A program made the translations under genes and the position numbers. Positions 1 through 11,000 of a DNA stretch of 64,000 bases are shown here, piece by piece. Positions within the stretch are counted from its first letter, which is position 1; the number at the start of each line of letters is the position of its first letter. The notes below the pieces were generated by a model. The model saw nothing but the letters and a program-made list of their open reading frames with translations. It had not been told where the DNA came from and searched no databases. Source of the stretch: Oegoconia quadripuncta (taxonomy: Eukaryota; Arthropoda; Insecta; Lepidoptera; Autostichidae); the NCBI GenBank assembly GCA_949316235.1, contig OX438748.1, positions 4,281,001 through 4,345,000 on the forward strand, written 5' to 3'.

Positions 1-713
1 TATAAAAAAAAAATTACCATGTAACTTTATCATACCGATCGAAAGGCTTCATCATAAGGATAATTTTTTGCTAAATAACATAGTGTCAGAAATAAAAGGA
101 AGACCATGAATTTTAACATTTTTAATACAAAATTAATCAAATTTATCAAATGCTCAAAATGAGTCCCATCCTGTTCAATACAAAGTCGCACTCTTTTGAT
201 TATTTCGCTCCCTGTCGATTTTTTGATCATGTTGTGGTGGATATTTAGAATAATACGTCGAAGTTCAGTTTGTAGCTCGTGGACACTTTGACACTGGTTC
301 TTGTAAAGTAAATTTTTTACATAACCCCATAAAAAAAATCTAACGGGGTTAGATCTGGGGATCTCGGCGGCCATTTTTTCGTCCATTTGTCCCGATCCAG
401 GAAAGAAAATGTTCATTGAGATAGTCCTACTTACTAATTACGTATCTCTTTATCATTTTATCATGAACTTAAATTATAATAGGGAAATGATGCATACTTC
501 TCGAGTGGGTAATTAGTATTAGTAATGATAATGTCAGTTGTATGTCCTTACGGCAATGTCAGCTTTTCATTTTTCTGAACAAAATTGAACATCTAATGTT
601 AAAATTCATGGTCTTCCTTTTATTTCTGACAATATGTTATTTAGCAAAAAATAATCCTTATGATGAAGCCTTTCGATCGGTATGATAAAGTTACTTGGTA
701 ATTTTTTTTTATA
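1..713. mobile_element. DNA transposon remnant with about 120-bp terminal inverted repeats
   Basis: Positions 1-120 are the reverse complement of about 594-713 with only a few mismatches. The arms enclose about 470 bp that includes a transposase fragment on the minus strand. The left arm begins at the window edge, so the true end and any TA target duplication on that side cannot be seen. The layout fits an internally deleted Tc1/mariner-superfamily element. Confidence 0.75.
30..416 (-). pseudogene. C-terminal fragment of Tc1/mariner-superfamily transposase
   Basis: The reading frame of 128 codons contains FFLWGYVKNLLYKN and, near its end, RLCIEQDGTHFEHL. Both resemble the C-terminal part of insect transposases with a DDE/D catalytic fold. 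In intact relatives the stretch before FFLWG carries the last catalytic aspartate in a PDLTPLD-like block; here it reads RSNPVRFFLWG, so that residue is missing. The N-terminal DNA-binding part and the first two catalytic residues are absent. The last 25 or so codons lie inside the left inverted repeat. This is a dead fragment, and the exact subfamily is uncertain. Confidence 0.6.
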
Positions 714-907
714 AATAAATGGTTCGATTCCCGGTTCAACCATGTACTTATTTAAAAATCTATGAATGCAGTTTAAATTGTTTTTTAAATTAAAATAATG
801 TCTTCTTTCAGTAAAATGTTCCATCTACAAAATTCAAGGTACTTTCCCTCCATGTGGCATAGCCGTGGGACGCCTTGTATAGTAGACAAGTAGAAAATAT
901 AAATAAA
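714..907. other. Unannotated AT-rich stretch with a tRNA B-box-like motif
   Basis: A B-box-like GGTTCGATTCCCGG lies at about 721-734, directly after the right inverted repeat. It may be the edge of a tRNA-derived SINE. Nothing else is recognisable before the Helitron end at 908. Confidence 0.3.
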
Positions 908-1088
908 CTAGCTTGTGCGTTTCGCTCGCTTAGAATTACTTTATCGCTAATTCCTTCATGATGAAAAGTAGCCTATGTTCTTCTCCTCGTCCCAGGCTAT
1001 TTCTCTGCCATTTAAATATGATCAGTTGAGCGACTAAGTTGTGAAAAGATAGCAGACAGACAGGGTAAGTTAATTTGGCATTTATATT
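908..1088 (-). mobile_element. Short non-autonomous Helitron (family 1)
   Basis: Read on the minus strand the copy ends in GCACAAGCTAG followed by T, preceded by a GC-rich hairpin-prone stretch. This is the CTRR 3' end expected of Helitrons. Its 5' side holds the phased CTGTCTGTCTG run seen near 5' ends of such elements. It has no coding capacity. Confidence 0.55.
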
Positions 1089-1095
1089 AATACTA

Positions 1096-1306
1096 CCTTA
1101 CCGCCCGCGGCTTCGCCTGCGTGGATAAACTTTATCGCGGAAGATTATTCCGCGGGAATATCGGGGTAAAAAATATCCTGTGTCTTAATACACGGTGTAT
1201 TCTACTTATGTACCAAATTCCATCCAAATCCGTTCATCCGTTTCGCCGTGATTGAGCAACAAACAAACAAACGTGCAAATTTTCGCATTTATAATATTTG
1301 TTGGAT
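1096..1306 (-). mobile_element. Short non-autonomous Helitron (LEP1-like)
   Basis: On the minus strand it starts near TCCAACAAATATTATAAATG and ends with a GC-rich block of the CGAAGCCGCGGGCGG type. That pattern recurs at 10020-10346, 21475-21906, 28485-28685, 33395-33605 and 35115-35305. The terminal CTAG is mutated in this copy. It abuts the Helitron at 908-1088. Confidence 0.6.
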
Positions 1307-1309
1307 GAG

Positions 1310-2509
1310 TACCACGTCATAAGTGCTTTGCTTTCGATAACCGTTGACAGAACACAAAGCTAATTTTGAAGGCACAAGCTTTTCTCACAACAAACTCGAA
1401 ACGATTAACTTATCAAGCGTGTTGAACTTTAATTATTAGTATTAACACCGCATCGCCCATGAGTTGGGGACTATTTTTAAATCGCTCGCGCCTTACCTAC
1501 TGATTGTATTAACATAAATACAGGAATACGGTTGCACAATGAAAATAAAGAAGAATTCGATTAGCAATCTTATTTTTAAGTAATGTCCTTGAATCAGTGA
1601 AGCAAAGTCGATGGCCACTAAATTTGATATGAATCCACCAATCTGCACTCGTGGGTGTGAAACAATCTCGTAGAGACAGAAAATTGTCCCAGCAATGGAG
1701 ACAAAGACTATAAGATTTTAAAAGAGAATAAGGATAAAACTAAAAAGTAGAAAGCGTCCGAGTGATTGACATATCGAATATTTATTCGATTAATTCTATC
1801 GAATATTAACCATTGTACTGTTTCAGAATAGTAGCAAACAAGTAGCAGTAATAGAAACTCGAATAATTTTACAACACACCACACAGTTATAACTTATCAA
1901 ATAGGTCAACATGAACTTTAGGAGGTTTTGGTAGTAACCTACATAAATTATGAAGCTATCAAACTTTACAGTCAAGTTCCAACTGATCTGCATGGGTTTC
2001 AATGTACATCGACTCTTATATATGGCGATATACCTTTCAAGTACCTATATCTATAGAAGTTGGAAACATAACATGTAAATGAGTCGCGTGATCACGTGAA
2101 ATATTTACGGGATATATTTCTTAATCTCCATTAGTAATTTATGAAATGATATGACATACGAGCGAGGAGAACAAAACATTATTTAAACCTGTTACAGGAT
2201 AGACCAGCGTGGTGCATTGACCATCCGAATATTGAAGTTGGTACCTTGGTGCTTGTAAAAAACAAAACCCTGCTCTGTTATATTGACCGCGTCCGACCTC
2301 GACCGAGACCGAGGCGAGTTTTCCCTGGTTTTAACAGCCTTAGAGGTGCAAGCAGCAAATGGTCATATATAACAAAGGTATACCCACTGCCCATAGAATA
2401 GATAAGACATTCACTTCATGGAAAGTAAGAACAATCTAAATGTCATCTAAATATTTACCAAAAATCTTAAATACAGGGGGAAATGCTACAAATTGTAAGT
2501 ATGACTCAC
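1310..2509. other. Part of intron 4 of the transporter gene; no clear feature
   Basis: After the exon 4 donor at 2509 this stretch should be intronic. I see no exon matching the SLC22 C-terminal third and no recognisable repeat family apart from low-complexity AT tracts. A splice-bounded open frame at 1497-1707 was considered and rejected. Confidence 0.4.
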
Positions 2510-3169
2510 CTTTTGGTAGTAGCGACAAACTGATGCACAAGCACGCACTCAGCACATAAGTTATAATCAACGTCTTTTTGCGTCCATATCTGTCCAGCAC
2601 TAGTAAACACACGAAATTTGCTGGAATTTCAACAAAGGCCACTAACATAAAGTTAACGTATTTGTTACCTGCTAGAGATACTGAATTAATTGATAGGCCA
2701 TAGTAAACAAAAGTACACGTTATCCACAAAAATGAACACACAAACACTCTTTTCCTTATAATACTTGACTTGATCACTCTCATAAAGTTTGACGATGTTT
2801 TGGCAACAACCTTTCCTTCATTTGTAGGTTTATCTTTATCTTCAGGTTCCGTTTTCGTTATCTTTTTAAATTCATAAAGTGGTATTAACACGTCATCTGC
2901 TAGTTCAACTTTATTCATTTTAGCAGCTTTCTGTAGAATTTTAACTGCATCTTGGTTGCGTCCTTTACTGAGTAGCCATCTGACACTTTCATTCAGTAAC
3001 CATAGATATGATAAAACAAGTACAGCTGGTGAGTATATGACCCTTAGAAGGGCTCTCCAACTCTGCAGCCACCAGGAGAGTCCGGCTAGCGTCATGAGTC
3101 CCATTACGTACACTGCATTTATGAGGGTATTTCCGAATACTCTGCCTTTTGGACCAACCAGCTCCATTG
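2510..3169 (-). CDS. SLC22-type MFS transporter, exon 4 (helices 5 to 9)
   Basis: This exon encodes residues 210-429 plus the first base of codon 430. It begins after an acceptor TTTCTTCACAG and ends at a donor AAAAG/GTGAGT. It carries the family stretch LLNESVRWLLSKGR (residues 267-280), in which most members have PES in place of NES. A charged intracellular loop rich in K, E and D follows, and then the second MFS signature LDRYGRKK (401-408). Predicted helices 5 and 6 precede the NES motif; 7, 8 and 9 follow the loop. Family members move organic cations, carnitine or organic anions across the plasma membrane, but the substrate cannot be inferred. Downstream exons with helices 10-12 are not visible and should lie left of position 1. 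Confidence 0.93.
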
Positions 3170-3368
3170 CTGTGAAGAAAATAATTTGTTTTAGTACAAA
3201 TAAACTTTGCTATTCAGCATTTACTTAATGTAGGTTAGAAGGCAACTAAGAATTGGAATTCTTTATGTTCTTAAAAATATTTTGAATACTAACTTACATT
3301 TTTAAAAGTAAAATTATATATTTTATATACAACGGATTTAGACTATATATTAAGTATCAAAATCTTAC
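3170..3368 (-). other. Intron 3 of the transporter gene
   Basis: This 199-bp phase-1 intron has a GT donor on the exon 3 side and an AG acceptor at 3170. It is AT-rich and free of recognisable repeats, in contrast to the other introns. Confidence 0.85.
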
Positions 3369-3624
3369 CTAAAACAAAAGCTGTACTATAAGCACCCGCG
3401 CCTAAAGCAGCTTCAAGGAACTCAAATACCAGCAGCATGACATAGTTCACAGAAAACGATCTTAAAAATCCAAATATGCCATTCATCAATGATGCTATGG
3501 ACAGTGCCACCTTTCTTCCGTACTTGTCAGACAAAATACCGGTAAGTGGGAGAGAGATGAATAATCCTGCATTATGTATCGTACCTATGAGAGTCCTCTT
3601 CCAATTTTGGCAACCTAGATCGAA
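3369..3624 (-). CDS. SLC22-type MFS transporter, exon 3 (helices 2 to 4)
   Basis: This exon encodes residues 125-209 plus one base of codon 210. It starts with FDLGCQNW after the acceptor TTTGTTACAG and stops at TTTTAG/GTAAGA. FDLGC corresponds to the WDLVC block that opens this region in SLC22 proteins. The MFS loop 2-3 signature GILSDKYGRK is intact at residues 153-162. Three hydrophobic segments match helices 2, 3 and 4. The frame joins exon 2 in phase 0 and exon 4 in phase 1 without a stop codon, which supports a functional gene. Confidence 0.92.
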
Positions 3625-6584
3625 CTGTAACAAAAATGAATTTATTAGAATCTGTAATCGTGAGCTTTGCCATTGCCTACCTAGCTTAATTGAGGAAATT
3701 TAATGCAGTTACAAGATTTCATTTAGGTTTCAGATCACTGGTAGCTGTCAAACTCATCTACCGTTGTCAAATTTCACATTACCAAAAAACAAAACGGGTA
3801 GTTGTTGCAATAGCGCGTGTAGGAGAGACTACACCATAACATTGACACATGCTGCAGCATGATAGAACGGGCCACTATGATATTCTTCTGACCCAGTTAC
3901 CCTTCCAAAGATTTGACTAATTGTAAGGCAAGACAAGGCTTGCTTGATCTACTTAAGCTATGCTATTATACAACTACTACATTTTACAACTATAGGTTTT
4001 CGTTTACTAGTTCTATTTCGTTTCCAAATTTTACCCTATCTCTTTGATAATATCTTTTACCATCTGCCACGTGTTAATATCATCTTGCGTTGATAGTAAA
4101 ATATAAACAAACATATTACAACACAGTTTACCATCGTTGGTAAATTCATTAAAATTTCACAAGAGTATGTTGTAATTGTAGCACGTCCGAATACTTTAGG
4201 TTATCTAAAACTTAAATCCGGTTCCATAAATCGCGCCATATTAATTAGAGTAAAATAAAACAAAGCGTGTATTCACGAAATATGAATCAAGTGTTGATAG
4301 TAGACGGTAGGATGGCGTGGTTTACTTTATCAGTCAATTGATACGTCCGTGTCGTGTCGTTGTACTTTGATAAGAAAATTTGTAAAGTAGTAGAGATTGT
4401 AACCATATGCAAGTTACTTATATTGATAGTGCTGTCATATTTTTTCGATAAATAAACTTATTTTTGTAGATTTAAATCTAGGGCACCATTTTCTTATGGT
4501 GGGGTAGATGTCAAGTCAGTCTGATTAGGTTCGGCTGTTTATTTTTTTGTTCTGTTGGTAGAAGTATAGACACGGGATCCCAAAAACTCAATTAAATTCT
4601 GACTTCTTTCACTTGGTGTAGGTCTTTTTCACCATTCTTTTACATCATATTCCTTCTCTTGTTAAAACGTACTGATCCTATTATATTTCCTCTTCTATTT
4701 TCTGTTACCTTTAGCAGGAATATTGACCCTTCCACCACATTTGATACACTCTCATTAGATTTTTCGTTATCAGTCGTCTCCATTACCACATTTCATGTAA
4801 TATTATCAACAAATATCGATAAGTAATGAAATATCGCATCAAATAGTGGCTGCAATTATGTTATGCGAATGAATAAAATGTTTTGCATTTGGGACACGTT
4901 CGAGGCGACCGTCCCAGACGCGTGTATAAAGCGTGATGTCTTATCTAAATAAGGTAATTATTAGCTGTATTCCAGTTTAATATCTTGGCTTAACAAGTTA
5001 TTAAGAGGTAAATGACTGCAATAGACGTGTGACGAAATTTAGTGCTAGGGAAACTGCATTTATAATATTTTTATTATTAATGCTCTCCTTAATTTTATTA
5101 TGAGTAGTTGTTTAATAATTTCAATAGGAATGCTGAAATGGAGTAGAGGCTTTGGAAGCCTAAAGAACCTTAGTCATTAGAGGCGTCTAATCTGACTGAA
5201 ATAAAATTAAAGCATTATTGGCTTGACCACGCACCGGAAGACGCAGCGTGGGCCAGCCCCCCACGAGGTGGACCGACGATTTGGTAAAGATCGCGGGAAG
5301 CCGCTGGATGCGGACATCGCAGGACCGATCGTTGTGGATATCCTTGGGGGAGGCCTTTGCCCAGCAGTGGACGTCTTTCGGCTGATATGATGATGATGAT
5401 TATTGGCTTGACAGATCGTGTAAGCAAGTATGTAATATTGACTGATAAACAACAAACATAAGTATCTAGAAATTTGGTAATATTGCATGAAGAGATAAGT
5501 GAAGATCGTATTGTCGTGTAAAGATTGATGGGAATTGACATAAGCAAAGAAACATTATTAATTTGAATCAATACCATGCATAATAAATAAGAGTATCAAT
5601 AACTTTTCTAACATATCTAGCTATATACGTGAGTATGATTGTATTATTGTTTCCATTTATAGTATAGAGTGTTAGTGTAATTACCACGCAGTTACCGTCG
5701 CGTTCCCTATTGTCTATTATACAATTGTTTATATTGCTAACAATAAATTCTCTGGGTATTATCAATGTATTTGTACGTTACAATCTCGCAGTCTGTGTAT
5801 CTTCATTTTATATATTATTTATTGAATTTAACTACCTTTCGTGGCTCAGTGTCAAAAACATGTGTTTTCGCTGGTTCAATTTCTTGGTATTTTCTTCATC
5901 TGGCTTTCACCGCTAAGATTTTCTACCATTATTGTGTTCGGACTATTAAAGATAACATTGCCTCACCTAAAGATTAGTTAGGTGATCTAGTTAGGTGCGC
6001 TTCTATCATCTTCATTTAAATTTAGTTGAGATTGAGGTCAATAATCAAAAATATTAATATACTCTTTGCAATTTCTCATGGTACACTACACATATTGTAC
6101 ATAAGCCCCTTCCCCCTGAAAATTGTCATCCATGGAAGAAGGGCTAGCAATCGCAGGTTATTTTGGGGGCTTTAGACTAGTTATGCTGCTGTCTATTAAT
6201 GATATATGATGTTATGCTCACGATCTCAATACTTATACAATACCCACGATATAACATGGGTTGGCTCTTTTCTACAATGGGCTCCACAATCAACTGCATA
6301 GATAAGAGCAAAATGGGCCTTACAATTTTGAAATAAAAAACTTATATCATGGTTTCTTACAAAATCATTACATACTTAACTTTAAATTAAAATTGCTCAT
6401 TAGCAAGACTGCCTACACAGAGAATAATAAGCAAGAAACTCAAGGGATTCTCTTATTACCCGGCTTCGTTAAAGGGATATTATTATTACGAACCAACAAA
6501 AAACTCATCTTTGGGTTATGGGATTGGGTAAAAAAAATATAGTCTAACGAATAGATCTAAAAGGGCATCATTTCAAGTACTTAC
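3625..6584 (-). other. Intron 2 of the transporter gene
   Basis: This intron is about 2.96 kb with GT-AG borders. It is mostly AT-rich with no recognised repeat except a short RTE-like LINE insertion at 5228-5398. Overlapping small open frames at 5568-5977 look random in composition and match no family I know. Confidence 0.8.
5228..5398 (+). mobile_element. 5'-truncated RTE-like LINE insertion with 14-bp target duplication
   Basis: The frame up to the TGA at 5383-5385 reads RRSVGQPPTRWTDDLVKIAG and continues to EAFAQQWTSFG, which is the usual end of lepidopteran RTE ORF2 proteins. It is followed by a short (ATG)n tail. ATTATTGGCTTGAC occurs perfectly on both sides, at 5214-5227 and 5399-5412, and marks the target site duplication. 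The insertion sits in intron 2, antisense to the transporter. Confidence 0.9.
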
Positions 6585-6798
6585 ATCTCTCACAGCTGAA
6601 TCTGCGTCTTCATAAACATAAGAGTCGCATTGCTCTATGATAGTAGTATCAAAGTCGTTTGCTGAACAAGTATAATTATTTATATGTTCCCTAAAGTGAT
6701 ATCTTGTACATTTGGATAAATTGTCTTTAAGTAGAGGTATTGCCTTTTCTATCCACAAACTGTGATTTGTTATATGTTCGCATTCACTGACGTTGCAC
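6585..6798 (-). CDS. SLC22-type MFS transporter, exon 2 (large extracellular loop)
   Basis: This exon encodes residues 53-124, the loop between helices 1 and 2. It begins after TTTGTTTCAG, completing an arginine codon split with exon 1, and ends in phase 0 at GAGAT/GTAAGT. The loop has the features typical of SLC22 members: several cysteines (C54, C59, C83, C97, C110) and four N-glycosylation sequons starting at N55, N64, N79 and N94. The stretch CDSYVYED (110-117) corresponds to the conserved C-x-x-W-V-Y-D block, with S in place of the usual aromatic residue. The loop is more divergent than the membrane parts. Confidence 0.9.
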
Positions 6799-7019
6799 CT
6801 GAAACAAAAACAGGAATTATTCCTTTTAATAATAACACTGAGAAATATTATTTGAGAACATAGTTCTTTGCAAATAATTAATCTATTTGTCAGCCTATTT
6901 GGTATTCCTGATGGAATGTAATTCTTATTACCCCCTTCTGTGGACATACATAAATTCTACATAGAATAAGTAATAAGCTACCCATACCAAAAAATACAAG
7001 TTCTATTTTAATGATTCAT

Positions 7020-7160
7020 CATATCAGACGCAGGACATCCACTGCTGAACATAAATCGACCGACAGATCGGTTGGAAGTGGTCTGTATCCAGCTTCTTCC
7101 CGCAACCTTTATTGGGTCGTCCGACTACCTTGTGGGTCGACGTCTCACACGCGACTCTTG
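7020..7160 (-). mobile_element. RTE-like LINE 3' fragment
   Basis: On the minus strand the sequence has the degenerate end of an RTE ORF2, with a block equivalent to AVHVLRL just before the terminus at about 7020. It matches the better copy at 28887-29477 but is heavily decayed. Confidence 0.6.
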
Positions 7161-7734
7161 ACTTTTAATGATTAAGGTAGGATTTTTTTTATTCAGATCA
7201 ACAGCCTAGATAAGGACACCGCTGGGAACGCAGCTTCTCCCACGGTTTTGGCATTTGGCAGGCCGGTTGGCCTTCGCAAAATCTCGAGAGCCAGAGTGTA
7301 TGCTATTACGGTCGAGATTGCAGGGAACAACAAAGCAATTTTTTTTTGATTAAAGTAAATAATGTCTGTTCTGTTTTCTGGAGTGAAAAATACTCATGTT
7401 ATTTCATCATATTATAAAGCTAGTTCATATCGGACGGCTGAACCTCATCAGTGATGTGATGAAGTCAAGTCTCCATTTAGTGATATCCTGGGTTGATCAG
7501 GGATGAGATCAAAATATGGATTTCATCATAACCTTATGACAATTTAGCCTAACAATAGGTTTTGGTATAGGGCATTGGCACAAATAATCGACCGCGATAT
7601 ACAATCCCATATCAGCCGCCGGTGTCATCAAGTGATTGATCTTTGGTATTATTCCGCGCAGTATAATAGACATATTGACACACTATACTATTTAATAAAT
7701 AAATGTATTCATATACTTGCTGAGTACTTAGAAC
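7161..7734. other. Intronic stretch with no clear feature
   Basis: A poly-T run at 7339-7348 and mixed AT-rich sequence are present. The part at 7195-7290 may be a further decayed retroelement, but I cannot name it. Confidence 0.3.
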
Positions 7735-8046
7735 TTATTTGATTATCATTATCAACAGCCTTAACGTCTCCCCACTGTTAAGGCATAGCCTTATTGAGAG
7801 AGGGTATGGGCCATAGTCCACTACGTGGGCCATACCGATTTATGTTAGATTAGTGACTATCTTATAGTGTTGTCAAGCTGACATGACTGCCTTCAATTGA
7901 AAACAACTGAAACAGACAATTGAATGTATTCTCCAACACTCGTATCAAAATGCCACCAGTGGTCACCCATTCATGGACCGACCGCGCCAAACATTGCTTA
8001 ACTTCACTAATCGAAGACGAATAGCCAATGCAACTACACCACGAGT
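7735..8046. repeat. Unclassified dispersed repeat (family X)
   Basis: This contains CAACAGCCTTAACGTCTCC and further on GTGGTCACCCATTCATGG and GCTTAACTTCACTAATCG. The same order of blocks recurs in degraded form at 10590-10880, 38840-39010 and 42700-42790. It has no coding capacity. Confidence 0.55.
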
Positions 8047-8172
8047 GCTTCATACGTTCTTTAATTAATTAGTCCAATGCCTCGTTGTCATCAGGAAATT
8101 TGTAATATCAATGCTTTGGAAAAAAATGTCACTGAGAGACTACAAATAATACACACCTGTCATAATTATATT

Positions 8173-8285
8173 GACGACCTATTGGTGTAGTGGGCTCTGC
8201 CTTCGAAACAAACGGTTGTGGCTTCGAATCTCGCTAGGGGTCAATGTTTATGTGATGAGTAAGAAAATGTATTGTCTAGCCATGA
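8173..8285 (+). mobile_element. tRNA-derived SINE, family C, partial
   Basis: It begins GACGACCTATTGGTGTAGTG (A-box-like) and has a B-box-like GGCTTCGAATCTCGCTAGGG. Only the head and a short body remain. Confidence 0.7.
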
Positions 8286-8544
8286 CTGTTTATTAACCGA
8301 CTTCAATCAAAAATGGACGAGGTTCAATGATGGACTGTATGTATGTATTTTTTAAAATATTTATGAATAGATAAATAATAAATAAATATGTTTTTTGAAA
8401 ATATTCATGTATAAATCATATAATGTACTATTTCCCAACCACATATTTTGCTGTGTTTCTGTGTATGACAATCTGTGGAGCCTATTTTTGTCGATGCAAT
8501 GACTATTTTGTCCTACTTTATATTATAATGTAACGACTGTCAGT

Positions 8545-8803
8545 TTCCCGAAAATAAATAAATAAATAATAAATAAACATTACACTTACACCTATCATCT
8601 AGTCCCAAAAAACTAATCAAAGCTAGTACTATGGATACTAGAGAACGGATAAACATACATAAATATTATATTAACATCCATAACTCGAGAATATTGTTCG
8701 TATTCAACACACAAACATTTACCTCTCGCAACCCGCGAGGATTCGAACCCGCAACCGTTGGTTTCGTAGACAGGGTCATTATACACTACATCAATCGGTC
8801 GTC
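8545..8803 (-). mobile_element. tRNA-derived SINE, family C
   Basis: This is a reverse-oriented copy whose head (GACGACCGATTGATGTAGTG) ends near 8803 and whose tail lies near 8545. The body includes CGGATAAACATACATAAATA, shared with 29487-29672 and 38468-38697. A tail-like piece of the same family also lies at 8820-8875. Confidence 0.75.
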
Positions 8804-9069
8804 TGAAGTATGTTTATCCGCTATCTAGTTTGGGGCTAGACAATTGGTGTAAGTATCCCAAATATTTATACTAAAAAAACCTGATAATAGTGACGGAGCA
8901 AAGGCGCGTAACGTCTTTGCGCCTAATTATTTGTCAGGCGTTACCATTTTTAAATAAAAAATAAAATCATGTCCGTCGATTCAAGGCGCATGCGTCATCT
9001 GAGTAACCGATATCCTGAACGTGGTGACTACAATCATTTAAGTAGTATTTAATTTAATATTTAAGACTA

Positions 9070-9370
9070 CAATTATTTTTTTTAAAACCAAAAACCCGAC
9101 AGCATATTCGTACGTTACGGGCGCCGAGTTGAATTTTTCACAGTATTATCCAGACCTTGCACTTAAAAATCGGCAGTTGTTTAGGCTACAGGAAGTAACA
9201 AGAAATCTACATACATACTATATGTGAGTACCCGAGCCGTCTGGTAATAACTAATTAAGTATTTAAAAATCAAAAAACCCTACAGCACATTTTGTATTTT
9301 GCGGACGCCATGTTGAATCTTTTACCATAAAATGTATCCTATGGCACTTCAGAAATTAAGGCGAATGCCA
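9070..9370. repeat. Unclassified dispersed repeat (family Y)
   Basis: The block around ATTTTGCGGACGCCATGTTG, followed by a TTTTACCAT segment and ATGTATCCTA, recurs at 13425-13510, and a weaker version precedes it at 9085-9155. The 90-codon open frame at 9332-9604 starts inside it and looks fortuitous. Confidence 0.45.
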
Positions 9371-10018
9371 TGCACGGACATACTTACATACAAACATTAC
9401 TCTGCTTTCTTGGTCAGTCGGGTAAAACGTAAAGCTTCTCCCACGCCGAGATTTGTAGTGGTTTCTTTGGGAGCATTTGCTCTTTGTTGTTACGATACGG
9501 CATACGGGATTAGGTATGTAATTAATCTTTTAAATACCATAACAATAAAGAATATCTACTATTTAAATGGCAACTTATACATAATTAGCAAAAATGATCA
9601 TTAATTGTCGATATAATCGGATGTAATATGATTAATATCCCTGTGATGGCGGATGATTGATCATCAAGGTTTGACTGGGCCGCATGCAAGTGATAGCATG
9701 CAATTATGTCTCGGTTAAAGACAGATATAACGTAGCAGAGACCTATGGGCATTCCTAGCAATGTTTATAAATAAGATTAACAAAACTCTAAACATTTCTT
9801 TGGAGAAGCCCGAAGTTTTTTTTATGATACTGTATCTTAAAAAAACAAAGGATTTAGGCTCATTTCAGTTTGCCTAATAGGCACTCTTTATTCAGTAAAT
9901 GATATGGTTCGTTACATACGTTGAGGTATAATAAAGTTATATGAAGTAAATAACTACTTTTTCAGATGCAAATTCTTTTATATCAAATAATGCACCGTGA
10001 ACCGTCATTAGTTAAGAT
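9371..10018. other. Intronic stretch with no clear feature
   Basis: AT-rich sequence without recognisable coding or repeat structure. Confidence 0.35.
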
Positions 10019-10019
10019 A

Positions 10020-10346
10020 CTAGCTATTCGGCCGTGACTTCGCCTGCATGGTATAAATTTATTGCGGATGTGTTTAATTTGTTTGTACCACGGGAACTAC
10101 TCACTTTATCGGGATAAAAATCCTATGTTTTAATCCAGCTACCTAAGAAGTTTCATCCAAATCCGTTCATCCGTTTCGCCGTGATTGAGCAAGTGTGTGT
10201 GTATGTATGTTTGTTACCTCTCCGAGCCTAAACGGCTGGATATATTTGAAAATTGGTTAGTCGTCAGATTAGTACCTGGATTATATAAGCTGCAGAACTG
10301 ATTTTGATGATATATTCCACGCGAACGAAGTCGCGGGCAAAGCTAG
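10020..10346. mobile_element. Composite Helitron with two opposed 3' ends
   Basis: The left edge reads A/CTAGCTATTCGG and continues as the reverse complement of a LEP1-like 3' half. The right half is a forward LEP1-like element ending GCGGGCAAAGCTAG/T. The two meet near the TGTGTGTGTATGTATG run at about 10195-10215. Both outer borders therefore carry the CTAG terminus. Confidence 0.65.
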
Positions 10347-10589
10347 TTAGTGATATATTTACGAGACAAATATGTTCCATTCTATTCTATCTCACAATCC
10401 AATTCAGCGTTTTAGAATTTAGTGTAGAAATTAAGCTTCATGGCAGTGGAATTTAGTTAAATACTTGATTTGCGCAGAGCGAAGGAGCTTAGACCTATTA
10501 TGGACAAAACAGTGCTTAGCTTAGTTCATACGCATTGAACAGGGCCGGATCGCGGTCTTAAATAAAAGATGGATCACGAAAAAATATTA

Positions 10590-10880
10590 CAAGGTTGTTT
10601 ATTATCATCAACAACCTTCGTACCCACTGTTGGGGCTTAGCTCTCTAGGAGAGTGTATGACTCATCCACGTCAGGTCCTTTGCGAATTGATGGAATTGTG
10701 TCAGACTAGGGGTCCCCTATCAAGCCACTCCTGCAGACCACCGACTTCATTTAACAAATCAGTTTTTAATTGAAATGAATTGGGATCGACCGTGTAACGT
10801 GCCCACCAAAGTGTGGAAACACTCGTGTAAAAATGCCAGAATGGTCAGTCACCCAAGGATCGAGTGTACTAGACGTTGTT
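10590..10880. repeat. Unclassified dispersed repeat (family X)
   Basis: Shares with 7735-8046 the sequence around CAACAACCTTCGTACCCAC and the later AACACTCGTGTAAAAATGCC. It is degraded and non-coding. Confidence 0.5.
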
Positions 10881-10883
10881 CGC

Positions 10884-11000
10884 TATTGGAACAGGATAGA
10901 ACAGAATAGAACAATATGGATTGAAAAGGACACATCAGGATGGAACAAAATGAAACAGAATGGAAGAGAACGGGTTATAACGGAATAGAATATAATTGAT
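10884..11000. repeat. Degenerate minisatellite of GGAACAGGATAGAACAGAAT type
   Basis: Imperfect repeats of the words TAGAACA and TGGAACA run for about 115 bp. The 60-codon minus-strand frame here is a by-product of this low complexity. Confidence 0.75.

Noticed and set aside
1497..1707. Possible exon 5 of the transporter on the minus strand (AG acceptor at 1708, GTAAGG donor at 1496, open frame in the right phase)
   Set aside because: The encoded peptide lacks the features expected there (GKF, E-x-x-PT-x-x-R and helix pattern of SLC22 proteins), so I take the open frame as chance.
2956..3228. Plus-strand open frames over transporter exons (also 3476-3703)
   Set aside because: Shadows of the minus-strand exons.
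5568..5977. Overlapping small open frames on both strands in intron 2
   Set aside because: Low complexity, AT-rich, mutually overlapping and without known motif.
6573..6947. Longer open frame around exon 2 (124 codons)
   Set aside because: The part beyond 6798 lies upstream of a good acceptor site and belongs to intron 1; only 6585-6798 is coding.
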